DNA of 38,322 nucleotides from Steroidobacteraceae bacterium (GTDB lineage Bacteria; Pseudomonadota; Gammaproteobacteria; Steroidobacterales; Steroidobacteraceae), in NCBI GenBank assembly GCA_022865595.1, contig JALHTE010000196.1:1-38322 (forward strand), read 5' to 3'. Both the position numbers and the translations under genes were made by a program. The notes beneath the pieces are model-generated. The model was not told where the DNA came from. It made no database searches and was given only the letters and a program-made list of their open reading frames with translations. Positions within the stretch are counted from its first letter, which is position 1, and every line of letters starts with the position of its first letter. Shown here piece by piece: positions 8,855 through 17,423 of the stretch.

Positions 8855-9802
8855 TCAGCCCCGCGGATGGTGCTGCGAATGCAGGTCTTTCAGGCGTTCC
8901 CGGGCGACGTGCGTATAGATCTGCGTTGTCGAGAGGTCGCTGTGGCCGAGCAGCATCTGCACGACGCGCAGGTCAGCCCCGTGATTCAGCAGGTGCGTGG
9001 CAAACGCGTGGCGCAGCGTGTGTGGCGAGAGTTCCTTCTCGACGCCCGCCTTGCGCGCATAGCGCTTGATGATGTGCCAGAACGCCTGGCGGGTCATTCG
9101 ATCGCCGCGGCGGGTCGGGAACAGATAGTCCGTCTGCCGCTCCAGCAGGATTTCGACGCGCGGACCCTGCAGGAACTGCTGGATCCACTGCACCGCTTCC
9201 TCGCCCAGCGGGATAAGTCGTTCGCGATCGCCCTTGCCGACGATGCGCGCGACGCCCTGGTTCAGGTTGACCTGCATGATCTTGAGGTTCACCAGTTCGG
9301 ACACGCGCAGGCCGGTGGCGTAAAGCACCTCGAGCATGGTCCGGTCGCGGTGGCCCAGCGGGTCGCCCACGGCAGGAGCGGCCAACAGGGCCTCGACTTC
9401 CTCCTCCGTGAGCGACCGCGGCAGGGAACGACCGACCTTCGGCATCGCAATCTGGGCCGTCGGGTCCTCGCGCAGCGAACCTTCGCGGACCATGTAGCGG
9501 TAGAAGCGACGGAAACTCGACAGCTGCCGGGCCGTCGAGCGCGGCCGGGCGCCCGCCTGCGCGCGCGCGGCCATGAATTCGAGCAGGTCACCACGCTTCG
9601 CCGAGGTGAGCTCCGTCTCGTGGATCTCGAGCCAGCGGTCGAGCGCGGTCAGGTCGGCGCGATACGCCGCCAAAGTGTTGGGCGCGAGGCCGCGCTCCAT
9701 CCAGACCGCGTCCAGGAATCGGTCGATCGGGCCGGGCCCCTGCGCGGCGCTGCCGCCGCGACGGTCGCGTGCGATAGCGGTGGTCTTGGCTGCTGTACTC
9801 AT
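8855..9802 (-). CDS. xerD: Site-specific tyrosine recombinase XerD
   Basis: XerD works with XerC at the dif site, under FtsK control, to resolve chromosome dimers at division. From ATG 9802 it has 315 residues with a SAM-like N-terminal domain (about 24-110) and a catalytic domain carrying all six active residues: Arg166 (ATGLRVSEL), Lys190 (VGKGDRERLIPLG), His261 and Arg264 (SPHTLRHAFATH), His287 (LLGHSDLSTTQIY) and Tyr296. The N-terminal 22 or so residues are low complexity and longer than in E. coli XerD (298 residues). The dsbC gene follows, as in other gammaproteobacteria, which supports XerD rather than a phage integrase. A further in-frame start 21 codons upstream is less likely. Confidence 0.95.
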   Translation of the reverse strand: MSTAAKTTAIARDRRGGSAAQGPGPIDRFLDAVWMERGLAPNTLAAYRADLTALDRWLEIHETELTSAKRGDLLEFMAARAQAGARPRSTARQLSSFRRFYRYMVREGSLREDPTAQIAMPKVGRSLPRSLTEEEVEALLAAPAVGDPLGHRDRTMLEVLYATGLRVSELVNLKIMQVNLNQGVARIVGKGDRERLIPLGEEAVQWIQQFLQGPRVEILLERQTDYLFPTRRGDRMTRQAFWHIIKRYARKAGVEKELSPHTLRHAFATHLLNHGADLRVVQMLLGHSDLSTTQIYTHVARERLKDLHSQHHPRG

Positions 9803-9907
9803 GGGACCTCGGAACCTTTCGTGGCGCGAAGTATGCGAGCCGCTGTCAGCCCCCCGTAGTGACACCCCTCACAGATTGAGCCCCACCGTTAACATAACAA
9901 GAACCAG

Positions 9908-9936
9908 TTCACAGAATGTCGGCGGGTGTGCAGACT
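9908..9936 (+). promoter_or_regulatory. Possible promoter of the acyltransferase gene
   Basis: TTCACA (9908-9913) and CAGACT (9931-9936) are 17 bases apart in the 160-base divergent gap between xerD and the acyltransferase. Transcription would start near 9943. The -35 matches consensus at five positions, the -10 at three. Confidence 0.35.
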
Positions 9937-9962
9937 GCCCACCCCGCCTGAGGAATCGACTG

Positions 9963-10703
9963 ATGCTTCGCCTGGCCGGCCGGGTGCTGCAGACCCTTTA
10001 CGGCCTCTGCGCCCTGGCTGTTTTCTGCCTGCTGATGGCGCTGGCTGCCCTGCTGGCCGTGCTCGTGCCGCGGCTCGCCTGGCGTCGCAGCCTGACGCGT
10101 TTTCTCGCACGCACGGCGCTCGCGCTGTTCCGGCTTCGCGTGGCCGTCTCCGGAATGACCAACCTGCCCGATGGCTCCTGCGTCGTGGTTGCAAACCACT
10201 CGAGCTATCTCGACGGGGTGCTGCTGCAGGCGCTGCTGCCACCGCGGTTCTCGTTCGTCGTGAAGCACGAGGCGTCGACCCTGCCGCTCGCCGGGCTGCT
10301 GATGCGCCGCATCGGCGTCGAGTTCGTCGACCGCCACAGCCACGGCGGACGCCAGCGAGGCGCGCGGCGGGTGATCGAACGGGCCCAGCAGGGTCACTCG
10401 CTGGTGTTTTTCCCGGAAGGGACGTTCGACGAGACCGCCGGCCTCAAGCGGTTCCACTCCGGCGCATTCACCGCGGCGATCAGGGGCGGCGTGCCGGTCG
10501 TGCCCGCGGTCATCCGCGGCGCGCGGCGGGCAATGCCCAGCCACACGATCATCCCGCGTCCGGGGCGCATCGAATTCGAGATTCTCGAGCCGCTGCCAGT
10601 GACGGGACCGGGCGTCACCGCCGACAGCCTGCGCGACGAGGCGCGGCGACGCATGCTCGCGCGGCTCGATGAGCCGGATCTCGCGCCGCAGGCGCCAGGC
10701 TGA
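9963..10703 (+). CDS. 1-acyl-sn-glycerol-3-phosphate acyltransferase family protein (PlsC-like)
   Basis: A 246-residue membrane-bound acyltransferase. An N-terminal hydrophobic stretch (about 8-36) anchors it. The catalytic NHSSYLDG motif carries His79 and Asp84 (HX4D); the second region around 118-124 (GVEFVDR), FPEGTFDE (150-157, substrate phosphate binding) and VVPAVIRGA (179-187) complete the four PlsC blocks. PlsC makes phosphatidic acid by acylating lysophosphatidic acid on the cytoplasmic face. Many gammaproteobacteria carry several paralogues, some acting on ornithine lipids or other acceptors, so the exact acceptor is uncertain. The ATG has a GAGGA ribosome site eight bases upstream. 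It is convergent with the mutase gene. Confidence 0.88.
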   Translation: MLRLAGRVLQTLYGLCALAVFCLLMALAALLAVLVPRLAWRRSLTRFLARTALALFRLRVAVSGMTNLPDGSCVVVANHSSYLDGVLLQALLPPRFSFVVKHEASTLPLAGLLMRRIGVEFVDRHSHGGRQRGARRVIERAQQGHSLVFFPEGTFDETAGLKRFHSGAFTAAIRGGVPVVPAVIRGARRAMPSHTIIPRPGRIEFEILEPLPVTGPGVTADSLRDEARRRMLARLDEPDLAPQAPG

Positions 10704-10707
10704 CGCG

Positions 10708-10727
10708 TTCCACATTTGGCTGTGGAA
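10708..10727. terminator. Perfect hairpin in the structured gap between convergent genes
   Basis: TTCCACA (10708-10714) and TGTGGAA (10721-10727) form a perfect 7-bp stem with a six-base loop just after the acyltransferase stop. The rest of the 139-base gap to the mutase holds CCGAGG/CCTCGG pairing and a direct repeat of CCTCGGCG. There is no T-tract. It is probably a transcription end for one or both convergent genes. Confidence 0.45.
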
Positions 10728-10842
10728 TGGCGCCGGCCCTTGCCGCCGAGGTACTCGAGCGGCGAGTCCTCGGCGCTGACGCCTCGGCGCGAAGTCTCCC
10801 AGGCGTCGCGACGAGGCATGAAACCCCCGGGGCCAACCGCAA

Positions 10843-13800
10843 CTACATGCTGCGCCGGTATCGCCCGCCGACCTCGTACAGCGCGTGCGAGATCGAGCCC
10901 AGCGACGCGATCTTGACGGTCTCCATCAGTTCGGCGAACACGTTGCCACCCTCCGCGGCCGCCTTCTGCAGGCGCGCGAGCGCAGCAGGCCGCGCGGCTG
11001 CGTTGCGCGCGAGGAAGTCATGCACCGAACTGACCTGGTCGGCTTTCTCCTGGTCCGTCGAGCGGATCAGCTCCGCGCCGAGGATCTCCTCGTTGCCGTC
11101 CCCGGCACCGAGGAAGGTGTTGACGCCGACCACCGGCAGCCGACCGTCGTGCTTCATCGTCTCGTAGTAGAGGCTCTCTTCCTGGATGCGGCTGCGCTGG
11201 TACATGGTCTCCATCGCGCCGAGCACACCGCCGCGCTCCGAGATGTTGTCAAACTCGCGATAGATGGCCTCCTCGACCGCATCGGTGAGGTCCTCGATCG
11301 CGAATGAACCCTGCCAGGGGTTCTGCGTCTTGTTGAGGCCGAGTTCCTTGTTGATGATCAGCTGGATCGCGACCGCGCGGCGCACCGACTCCTCGGTGGG
11401 CGTGGTGATCGCCTCGTCGTACGCATTCGTGTGCAGGCTGTTGCAGTTGTCGAACAGCGCGTAGAGCGCCTGCAGCGTGGTGCGGATGTCGTTGAACTGG
11501 ATTTCGCGCGCGTGCAGGCTCCGCCCCGAGGTCTGGATGTGATACTTGAGCATCTGCGAGCGCGGCCCGCCGCCGTACACGTCGCGCATCGCGCGCGCCC
11601 AGATGCGCCGCGCGACGCGCCCGATCACCGCGTACTCCGGGTCCATGCCATTGGAGAAGAAGAACGACAGGTTCGGCGCGAATTCGTCGATGTCCATGCC
11701 GCGCGCAAGGTAGTACTCGACGATCGTGAATCCGTTTGCCAGCGTGAACGCGAGCTGGGAGATCGGGTTCGCGCCCGCCTCGGCGATGTGGTAACCGGAA
11801 ATCGACACCGAGTAGAAATTGCGGACGCCGTTGTCAGCGAAGAACTGCTGGACGTCACCCATCATGCGTAGTGCAAATTCGGTGGAGAAGATGCAGGTGT
11901 TCTGCGCCTGGTCTTCCTTGAGGATGTCGGCCTGCACGGTGCCGCGCACCAGCGACAGGGCCTCGGCACGGATCTCCTGGTACGTTTCACGATCCACCAG
12001 CTGGTCGCCCGTGACCCCCAGCAGGCCGAGCCCGGAGCCGTCATGCCCCGGAGGCAGGTCTCCCCGGTATACGGGACGTTCGCGTCCGCGGAAGATCTCC
12101 GCGATACGCCGCTCCGCGTCGTCCCAGCGGCCCGATTCGCGCAGGTGCCGTTCGACCCGCTGGTCTACCGCGGTGTTCATGTACATCGCGAGGATCATCG
12201 GCGCCGGGCCATTGATCGTCATCGAAACGGACGTGGTGGGCGCGCAGAGGTCGAAGCCCGAATAGAGCTTCTTCATGTCGTCGAGCGTGGCAATCGACAC
12301 ACCCGAGTTGCCGATGCGACCGTAGATGTCCGGACGCTCGTCGGGGTCCTCGCCGTAGAGCGTGGTCGAGTCAAACGCAGTGGAAAGTCTTGCCGCGCCG
12401 TGACCCGCGGCCAGGTAATGGAAGCGGCGGTTGGTGCGTTCCGGCCCGCCCTCACCGGCGAACATCCTGGTCGGGTCCTCCTCCTCGCGCCGGTACGGGT
12501 ACACGCCGGCTGTGTACGGGAAGTGACCCGGCAGGTGCTCCCGGAGAAGGAACGCGAGCAGGTCGCCCCAGTCCCGGTATTTCGGTATCGCGAGCTTCGG
12601 CACCCGGGTATGGCTCAGCGTCTCGGTGTAATTGTCGCCACGGACCTCGCGGCCGCGCACGACGTACGAGTACTCAGGGTCTGTGGCCCCGGTCGCGAGC
12701 GCGGGCCACTTTCGCAGCAGGTCCACCGCCTCGGCCCCGAGCGCATCGAGCGCGTCGTTGTAGGCCGCGCGCAGGCGTGCGAGCGAGGCGTCGGCCGGCG
12801 CGTCAATCGCGGCCTCCGGATAACGGTCAAGCGGCGCCGGCAGCAGCGGGTCTTCCAGCGCGCGCAGCGCCTCGTGCAGGCTGTTGGCCCGACCCGCGGC
12901 CTGCGCCCGGTGCTCGACGTCAGTGGCCGCCCGCCTGCCGTTGGCTGCGATCTCCGCCAGGTAGCGGGTGCGGCCGGCCGGCACTAGTGCGTGCCGCTCG
13001 ACGAGCTCGACGGGGCCCGGATCGGCCACGTTCCAGCGTTCGGTGTCGCCAGTCTTCGCGCCGATGCTGGCGCATAGCGCCGCGAACAGCCGGTTGACGC
13101 CCGGGTCGTTGAAGCGGCTCGCGATGGTCGGGTACACCGGCACGTCAGCATCGGGAACCTGGAATGCCACGTGGTTGCGCCGCCACTGCTTGCGCACGTC
13201 GCGCAGGGCATCCTCTGCCCCGCGCTTCTCGAACTTGTTAAGCGCGATGAGCTCGGCGAAGTCGAGCATGTCGATCTTCTCGAGCTGGCTGGCCGCACCG
13301 TATTCGCTGGTCATCACGTACATCGGCACGTCAACCAGGTCCACGATCTCCGAATCGCTCTGCCCGATGCCGGCCGTTTCCACCACGACCAGGTCGAAAT
13401 TCGCATAGCGCAGCAGGTTCAGCACGTCGGCGAGCACGGCGCTGGTGGCGAGATTCTGCCGTCGCGTTGCGAGCGAACGCATGAAGACCTGCGGCGAAGC
13501 GAGCGAGTTCATGCGGATGCGGTCACCGAGCAACGCCCCGCCGCTGCGTCGCCGCGTCGGGTCCATCGCCACCACGGCGATGTTGTAGCCGGGAAAGTGC
13601 CGCACGAAGCGCATCAGCAGCTCGTCGGTCAGGCTCGACTTGCCGGCGCCACCGGTGCCCGTGATGCCGATCACCGGCGCACGGTGCTCGACGCGCTCCA
13701 CCGCCTTGCGCAGTGTCTCGCGAACGCCTGGAATTTCCTCGTCGGACTCGAGCGCGGAAATGGTCCTGGCAATCTGCTGGTGGTCGCGCGGACCGAGCGG

Positions 13801-14292
13801 CCCGAACCGGAACGGCTGCCGCGGCTGGTGCCTCACGCGACCGATGACGTCGTCGATCATGCCTTCGAGGCCGAGCTTGCGGCCGTCTTCGGCTGAATAG
13901 ATTCGCTCGACCCCGTACTGCTGCAGTTCTTCGACCTCGTGTGGCGCAATGGTGCCGCCGCCCCCGACGATCACGCGAATGTGACCGGCATCTTGCTCGC
14001 GCAGCATGTCCACCATGTAGCGGAAGTACTCGTTGTGGCCGCCCTGGTAGGAACTGACGGCGATGCCGTCGGCGTCTTCCTGGATCGCGGCGCGGACGAT
14101 GTCGGCAACGCTGCGGTTGTGACCGAGATGCACGACCTCGGCGCCGTGCGCCTGGAGAAGGCGCCGGATGATATTGATCGCGGCATCGTGCCCGTCGAAC
14201 AGCGACGCGGCACTTACGAATCGCAGAGGCGCCACCTCGTCCCGCTCGCTGGGCTGCGGTCGCGCCGTGCCGGTCGACGATCCTGCATTCAT
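10843..14292 (-). CDS. icmF: Fused isobutyryl-CoA mutase IcmF (B12 domain, MeaB-like G-protein, mutase)
   Basis: From ATG 14292 it has 1149 residues. Domain order is: cobalamin-binding domain (about 22-160; LFDGHDAAINI with His35 as the likely lower cobalt ligand), a MeaB-type GTPase chaperone (P-loop GITGTGGAGKSS at 209-220; MDPTRRRSGGALLGDR; NKFEKRGAEDALRDV), a linker, and the acyl-CoA mutase barrel to the C-terminus. This layout is IcmF, not MutA/MutB. Phe611 (TRMFAGEGG) and Gln797 (DQAQNTCIFS) occupy positions where methylmalonyl-CoA mutases have Tyr and Arg, the pair reported to favour isobutyryl-CoA/butyryl-CoA (and pivalyl-CoA/isovaleryl-CoA). The reaction is an adenosylcobalamin radical rearrangement in the cytoplasm. 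A TTG eleven codons upstream (14325) with AGGGA before it is an alternative start. It is divergent from the thiolase gene. Confidence 0.93.
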   Translation of the reverse strand: MNAGSSTGTARPQPSERDEVAPLRFVSAASLFDGHDAAINIIRRLLQAHGAEVVHLGHNRSVADIVRAAIQEDADGIAVSSYQGGHNEYFRYMVDMLREQDAGHIRVIVGGGGTIAPHEVEELQQYGVERIYSAEDGRKLGLEGMIDDVIGRVRHQPRQPFRFGPLGPRDHQQIARTISALESDEEIPGVRETLRKAVERVEHRAPVIGITGTGGAGKSSLTDELLMRFVRHFPGYNIAVVAMDPTRRRSGGALLGDRIRMNSLASPQVFMRSLATRRQNLATSAVLADVLNLLRYANFDLVVVETAGIGQSDSEIVDLVDVPMYVMTSEYGAASQLEKIDMLDFAELIALNKFEKRGAEDALRDVRKQWRRNHVAFQVPDADVPVYPTIASRFNDPGVNRLFAALCASIGAKTGDTERWNVADPGPVELVERHALVPAGRTRYLAEIAANGRRAATDVEHRAQAAGRANSLHEALRALEDPLLPAPLDRYPEAAIDAPADASLARLRAAYNDALDALGAEAVDLLRKWPALATGATDPEYSYVVRGREVRGDNYTETLSHTRVPKLAIPKYRDWGDLLAFLLREHLPGHFPYTAGVYPYRREEEDPTRMFAGEGGPERTNRRFHYLAAGHGAARLSTAFDSTTLYGEDPDERPDIYGRIGNSGVSIATLDDMKKLYSGFDLCAPTTSVSMTINGPAPMILAMYMNTAVDQRVERHLRESGRWDDAERRIAEIFRGRERPVYRGDLPPGHDGSGLGLLGVTGDQLVDRETYQEIRAEALSLVRGTVQADILKEDQAQNTCIFSTEFALRMMGDVQQFFADNGVRNFYSVSISGYHIAEAGANPISQLAFTLANGFTIVEYYLARGMDIDEFAPNLSFFFSNGMDPEYAVIGRVARRIWARAMRDVYGGGPRSQMLKYHIQTSGRSLHAREIQFNDIRTTLQALYALFDNCNSLHTNAYDEAITTPTEESVRRAVAIQLIINKELGLNKTQNPWQGSFAIEDLTDAVEEAIYREFDNISERGGVLGAMETMYQRSRIQEESLYYETMKHDGRLPVVGVNTFLGAGDGNEEILGAELIRSTDQEKADQVSSVHDFLARNAAARPAALARLQKAAAEGGNVFAELMETVKIASLGSISHALYEVGGRYRRSM

Positions 14293-14447
14293 GCCTGTGC
14301 CCTGTTCATTGCGCAATTGACTCAAAGTTTATCCCTACAGTGAATCACATATTACCCGTGCGCCTGCCGGTCCTTTCACCGTGTTCCCCGGCCATGGACC
14401 GTCACCACGGGCGACCGACACCTGGTGCCTCGATGCGGAGAGCCGTA

Positions 14448-14477
14448 TTGCGCCGCAAAATCCGCTCGGCTTACACT
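14448..14477 (+). promoter_or_regulatory. Candidate promoter of the thiolase-dehydrogenase cluster
   Basis: TTGCGC (14448-14453) and TACACT (14472-14477) are 18 bases apart in the gap between the divergent mutase and thiolase genes. The -35 is part of an imperfect dyad, TTGCGCCGCAA (14448-14458), so a regulator could bind over it. The predicted start near 14484 leaves a leader of about 75 bases. Confidence 0.45.
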
Positions 14478-14560
14478 CGGGCGTCGCGGACGGGCTGCAC
14501 GCCCTGCCGCCAGCAGCCGGTGCGCCGGCAACCAGCCACAGAACAACCGAGGGCTATTCA

Positions 14561-15742
14561 ATGAGCGAACAGGTCGTGATTCTCGCTGCGCGGCGCACAC
14601 CGGTCGGATCGTTCCAGGGGTGTCTCGCCCCTTTGACCGCCGCACAGCTCGGCGCTTTCGCAGCACGAGCCGCGGTTGCAGACTCCGGCGTTCGGCCGGA
14701 CCAGATCGGCGAGGTAATACTCGGATGCGTGCTTCCGGCCGGCCAGGGCCAGGCGCCCGCGAGACAGGCGGCCGTGGGCGCCGGCGTATCGCTCGACGTT
14801 CCGGCGACCACCGTGAACAAGATGTGCGGCTCCGGCATGCAGTCGGTGATGTTCGGCGCCGACCGGATCCGAGCTGGCAGTGTTTCCTCCGCGCTCACCG
14901 GCGGCATCGAATCGATGACCAATGCCCCCTACCTGCTGCTGAAAGCGCGGGGCGGCTACCGGATGGGCCATGGTGAAATCCTCGATCACATGTTCTACGA
15001 CGGCCTGCAGAGTCCCTGGGACGGCAAGGCCATGGGCTGCTTCGCAGATGCCACCGCCGAGAAATACGGCTTCAAGCGCGAAGACCAGGACGCGTTCGCC
15101 GCAGAATCGGTGCGCCGCGCACAACGTGCAGTGCGTGATGGCGACTTCACGGCCGAGATCGCGCCGGTCACCGTGAAGACGCGCAAGGGCGAAACGATCA
15201 TCTCGCAGGATGAAACTCCCTTCGCGCTCGACATCGACAAGATCCCGAACCTGAAGCCCGCATTTTCGAAAACCGGCACAGTGACCGCGGCATCTTCGTC
15301 TTCGATATCGGACGGTGCAGCGGCAATCGTGATCGCGAGCGCAGAGTGGGCCAGGGCGCAGGGCCTGACGTCGCTGGCGCGCATCGTCGCTTCAGCCAGC
15401 CACGCCCAGGCCCCCGAATGGTTCACGACCGCGCCGGGGCCGGCGATACAGAAGGCGCTCGACCTGGCAGGCTGGAAGGCGTCCGACGTGGACCTGTTCG
15501 AGATCAACGAGGCATTCGCCTGCGTGGCCATGGCGGCAATGCACGATCTGAAGCTGGACCACGCCCGCGTCAACGTTAATGGCGGAGCCTGCGCACTCGG
15601 ACACCCGATCGGTGCAACGGGCGCGCGCCTGATCACGACGCTGGTGCATGCGCTCAGGAAGCGCGGCCTGCGCCGCGGCGTGGCGTCGCAGTGCATCGGT
15701 GGTGGCGAGGCCACGGCCATCGCCATCGAGATCGAAGGCTGA
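14561..15742 (+). CDS. Acetyl-CoA C-acetyltransferase (biosynthetic-type thiolase)
   Basis: A 393-residue thiolase that condenses two acetyl-CoA to acetoacetyl-CoA or runs in the cleavage direction. Catalytic residues are in place: Cys89 in VNKMCGSGMQ, His in the GGACALGHPIGATGARL block near residue 349, and Cys in SQCIGGGEA near residue 379; NEAFACVA is also present. Length and motifs fit the short-chain acetoacetyl-CoA/2-methylacetoacetyl-CoA type. The ATG at 14561 begins MSEQVVILAARRTPVG; upstream in-frame codons do not resemble a thiolase. It heads a same-strand run with two short-chain dehydrogenases, ETF-QO and acetoacetyl-CoA synthetase, which suggests ketone-body or branched-chain amino-acid oxidation. 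Confidence 0.94.
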   Translation: MSEQVVILAARRTPVGSFQGCLAPLTAAQLGAFAARAAVADSGVRPDQIGEVILGCVLPAGQGQAPARQAAVGAGVSLDVPATTVNKMCGSGMQSVMFGADRIRAGSVSSALTGGIESMTNAPYLLLKARGGYRMGHGEILDHMFYDGLQSPWDGKAMGCFADATAEKYGFKREDQDAFAAESVRRAQRAVRDGDFTAEIAPVTVKTRKGETIISQDETPFALDIDKIPNLKPAFSKTGTVTAASSSSISDGAAAIVIASAEWARAQGLTSLARIVASASHAQAPEWFTTAPGPAIQKALDLAGWKASDVDLFEINEAFACVAMAAMHDLKLDHARVNVNGGACALGHPIGATGARLITTLVHALRKRGLRRGVASQCIGGGEATAIAIEIEG

Positions 15743-15786
15743 GGCAAGGGCCCGCGGCCGTAATTAACAAAACCAGGAAACCAGGC

Positions 15787-16548
15787 ATGCAGCTAACAGA
15801 CAAGGTCGTCGTCGTCACAGGCGGCGCTCGCGGCATCGGGCGCGCAATTGCTTCTGCGTTCGCCGACCGTGGCGCACGGGTCGCGCTCGTCGACCTGAAC
15901 CCGGCCGACCTCGAGACGGCGAAAGCTGAATTTTCGCGCGCCGGCGTGGACGTTCGAACCTACGCGGCCAACGTCGCGCGTGAGGAGCAGGTGGTCGAGG
16001 CCCTCGACAACATCGTCGCGGACCTCGGGCGGCTCGACGTGATGGTCAACAACGCGGGCATCATCAAGGACGGTCTTCTGATAAAGGCGAAGAACGGCGC
16101 CGTGACCGGCAAGATGGGCCTCGAGCAGTGGCAGGCAGTCATCGACGTCAACCTGACGGGCGTCTTCCTCTGCGGACGCGAAGCCGCCGAGCGCATGGTC
16201 AGGCTCGGGCATGGCGGGCTCATCATCAACATCTCGAGCATCTCGAAGTGCGGCAACGCGGGCCAGACCAATTACTCGGCAGCCAAGGCCGGCGTCACTG
16301 CCATGGCCGTGGTCTGGGCGAAGGAGCTCGCGCGCTACGGCATCCGCGCCGCCGCGATCGCACCCGGCTTCACCCGCACAGACCTGCTGTCCGGCATGCC
16401 CCAGGAGATGCTCGACAAGGTGACGGCGCCGGTGCCGCTCAAGCGCCTCGCCCTGCCCGAGGAGATAGGGCATACGGCCGTGTTCATCGCCGAGAACGAC
16501 TACTTCACAGGGCGGTCCATCGACGTTGATGGCGGCCTGCGCCTCTGA
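15787..16548 (+). CDS. Short-chain dehydrogenase/reductase (FabG/3-hydroxyacyl-CoA dehydrogenase-like)
   Basis: A 253-residue classical SDR. The NAD(P)-binding TGGARGIG (11-18), an Asp after beta-2 (VALVDLN, favouring NAD over NADP), NNAG (88-91), and the catalytic set Ser150, Tyr163, Lys167 (YSAAK) are all present. The C-terminal YFTGRSIDVDGG is typical of FabG-like enzymes. An insertion of about ten residues (IKAKNGAVTGKMG, 99-111) after NNAG distinguishes it from FabG. It starts 44 bases after the thiolase and precedes another SDR by 26 bases. It probably oxidises a 3-hydroxyacyl-CoA in the thiolase pathway; the exact substrate is unknown. Confidence 0.85.
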   Translation: MQLTDKVVVVTGGARGIGRAIASAFADRGARVALVDLNPADLETAKAEFSRAGVDVRTYAANVAREEQVVEALDNIVADLGRLDVMVNNAGIIKDGLLIKAKNGAVTGKMGLEQWQAVIDVNLTGVFLCGREAAERMVRLGHGGLIINISSISKCGNAGQTNYSAAKAGVTAMAVVWAKELARYGIRAAAIAPGFTRTDLLSGMPQEMLDKVTAPVPLKRLALPEEIGHTAVFIAENDYFTGRSIDVDGGLRL

Positions 16549-16574
16549 TCGAACGCCCAGCGGAGGCCGCGAAG

Positions 16575-17342
16575 ATGCAGATGAAGGACGTGCGTGCAAT
16601 CGTAACCGGGGGTGCTTCGGGCCTCGGGCTCTCGGTCGTGGAGAGCGTGGTCGCTGCTGGCGGCCATGCAGTGCTGCTGGACGTCAACGAAGCAGCCGGC
16701 GCGGATGCCGCGCAGCGCCTGGGCGCGCGGGCCCGGTTCCGACAGGTTGACGTCACGTCGGAAGACGCCGTGGACAAGGCGGTGCAGGAAGCTGTCGATG
16801 CCATGGGCGGGCTCAACCTGGCAGTCAACTGCGCAGGCGTCGGCTGGCCGAAGCGGATGGTGGGCAAGGACGGGCCGATGCCCGGCGAATTCTTTCGCAA
16901 AGTCGTCGAAATCAACCTCGTCGGCACGCTGCTGGTGTGCAAGGCTGCGGCGGCCGCAATGCAGAAAAATGAGCCGAACCCGGGCGGCGAGCGCGGCGCG
17001 ATCGTGATGACGGCGTCGGTTGCGGCCTTCGACGGGCAGGTCGGCCAGGTGGCCTACTCCGCCTCCAAGGGCGGGATCGTGGGGATGACGCTGCCGATGG
17101 CCCGCGAGCTCGCTGCGTTCGGGATACGTGTAGTCACGATTGCCCCCGGACTGTTCCTCACGCCGATGATGGCGTCGCTGCCGAAGGAAGCGCAGGAGTC
17201 GCTCGGCAGGCAGGTGCCGTTTCCGCCCCGGCTCGGCCACCCGGAGGAGTTCGCGTCGCTGGTGCGCCAGGTGGTCGAGAATCCGATGCTGAATGGCGAG
17301 ACAATCCGGCTCGACGGTTCCATAAGGATGGCGCCGCGCTGA
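16575..17342 (+). CDS. 3-hydroxyacyl-CoA dehydrogenase type 2-like SDR (HSD10 type)
   Basis: A 255-residue SDR resembling human HSD17B10 and its bacterial relatives, which oxidise 3-hydroxy-2-methylbutyryl-CoA (isoleucine breakdown) and other short 3-hydroxyacyl-CoAs. It shows TGGASGLGL (11-19), VLLDVN with the Asp that selects NAD, NCAG (85-88), Ser148, Tyr161 and Lys165 (AYSASKGG), then IAPGLFLTPMMASLP, typical of the HSD10 branch. The middle insert KDGPMPGEFFRKV also fits that branch. With the thiolase upstream it could complete 2-methyl-3-hydroxybutyryl-CoA to propionyl-CoA plus acetyl-CoA. Broad specificity is known in the family, so the in vivo substrate is inferred. Confidence 0.88.
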   Translation: MQMKDVRAIVTGGASGLGLSVVESVVAAGGHAVLLDVNEAAGADAAQRLGARARFRQVDVTSEDAVDKAVQEAVDAMGGLNLAVNCAGVGWPKRMVGKDGPMPGEFFRKVVEINLVGTLLVCKAAAAAMQKNEPNPGGERGAIVMTASVAAFDGQVGQVAYSASKGGIVGMTLPMARELAAFGIRVVTIAPGLFLTPMMASLPKEAQESLGRQVPFPPRLGHPEEFASLVRQVVENPMLNGETIRLDGSIRMAPR

Positions 17343-17423
17343 ACCGGGCGTTAGATTGAGGCGCCGGTTCCCGGCAACCCAGTCCGCACCGGACCGCACA
17401 CAAACGACCCGCAGGTACTCTAA

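Noticed and set aside
8855-9802. Phage or island integrase
   Set aside because: All XerD features and the xerD-dsbC order are present, with no excisionase, phage genes or att repeats, although a tRNA lies about 2 kb away.
10843-14292. Methylmalonyl-CoA mutase (MutA/MutB)
   Set aside because: The order B12 domain, G-protein, mutase and the Phe/Gln pair identify IcmF.
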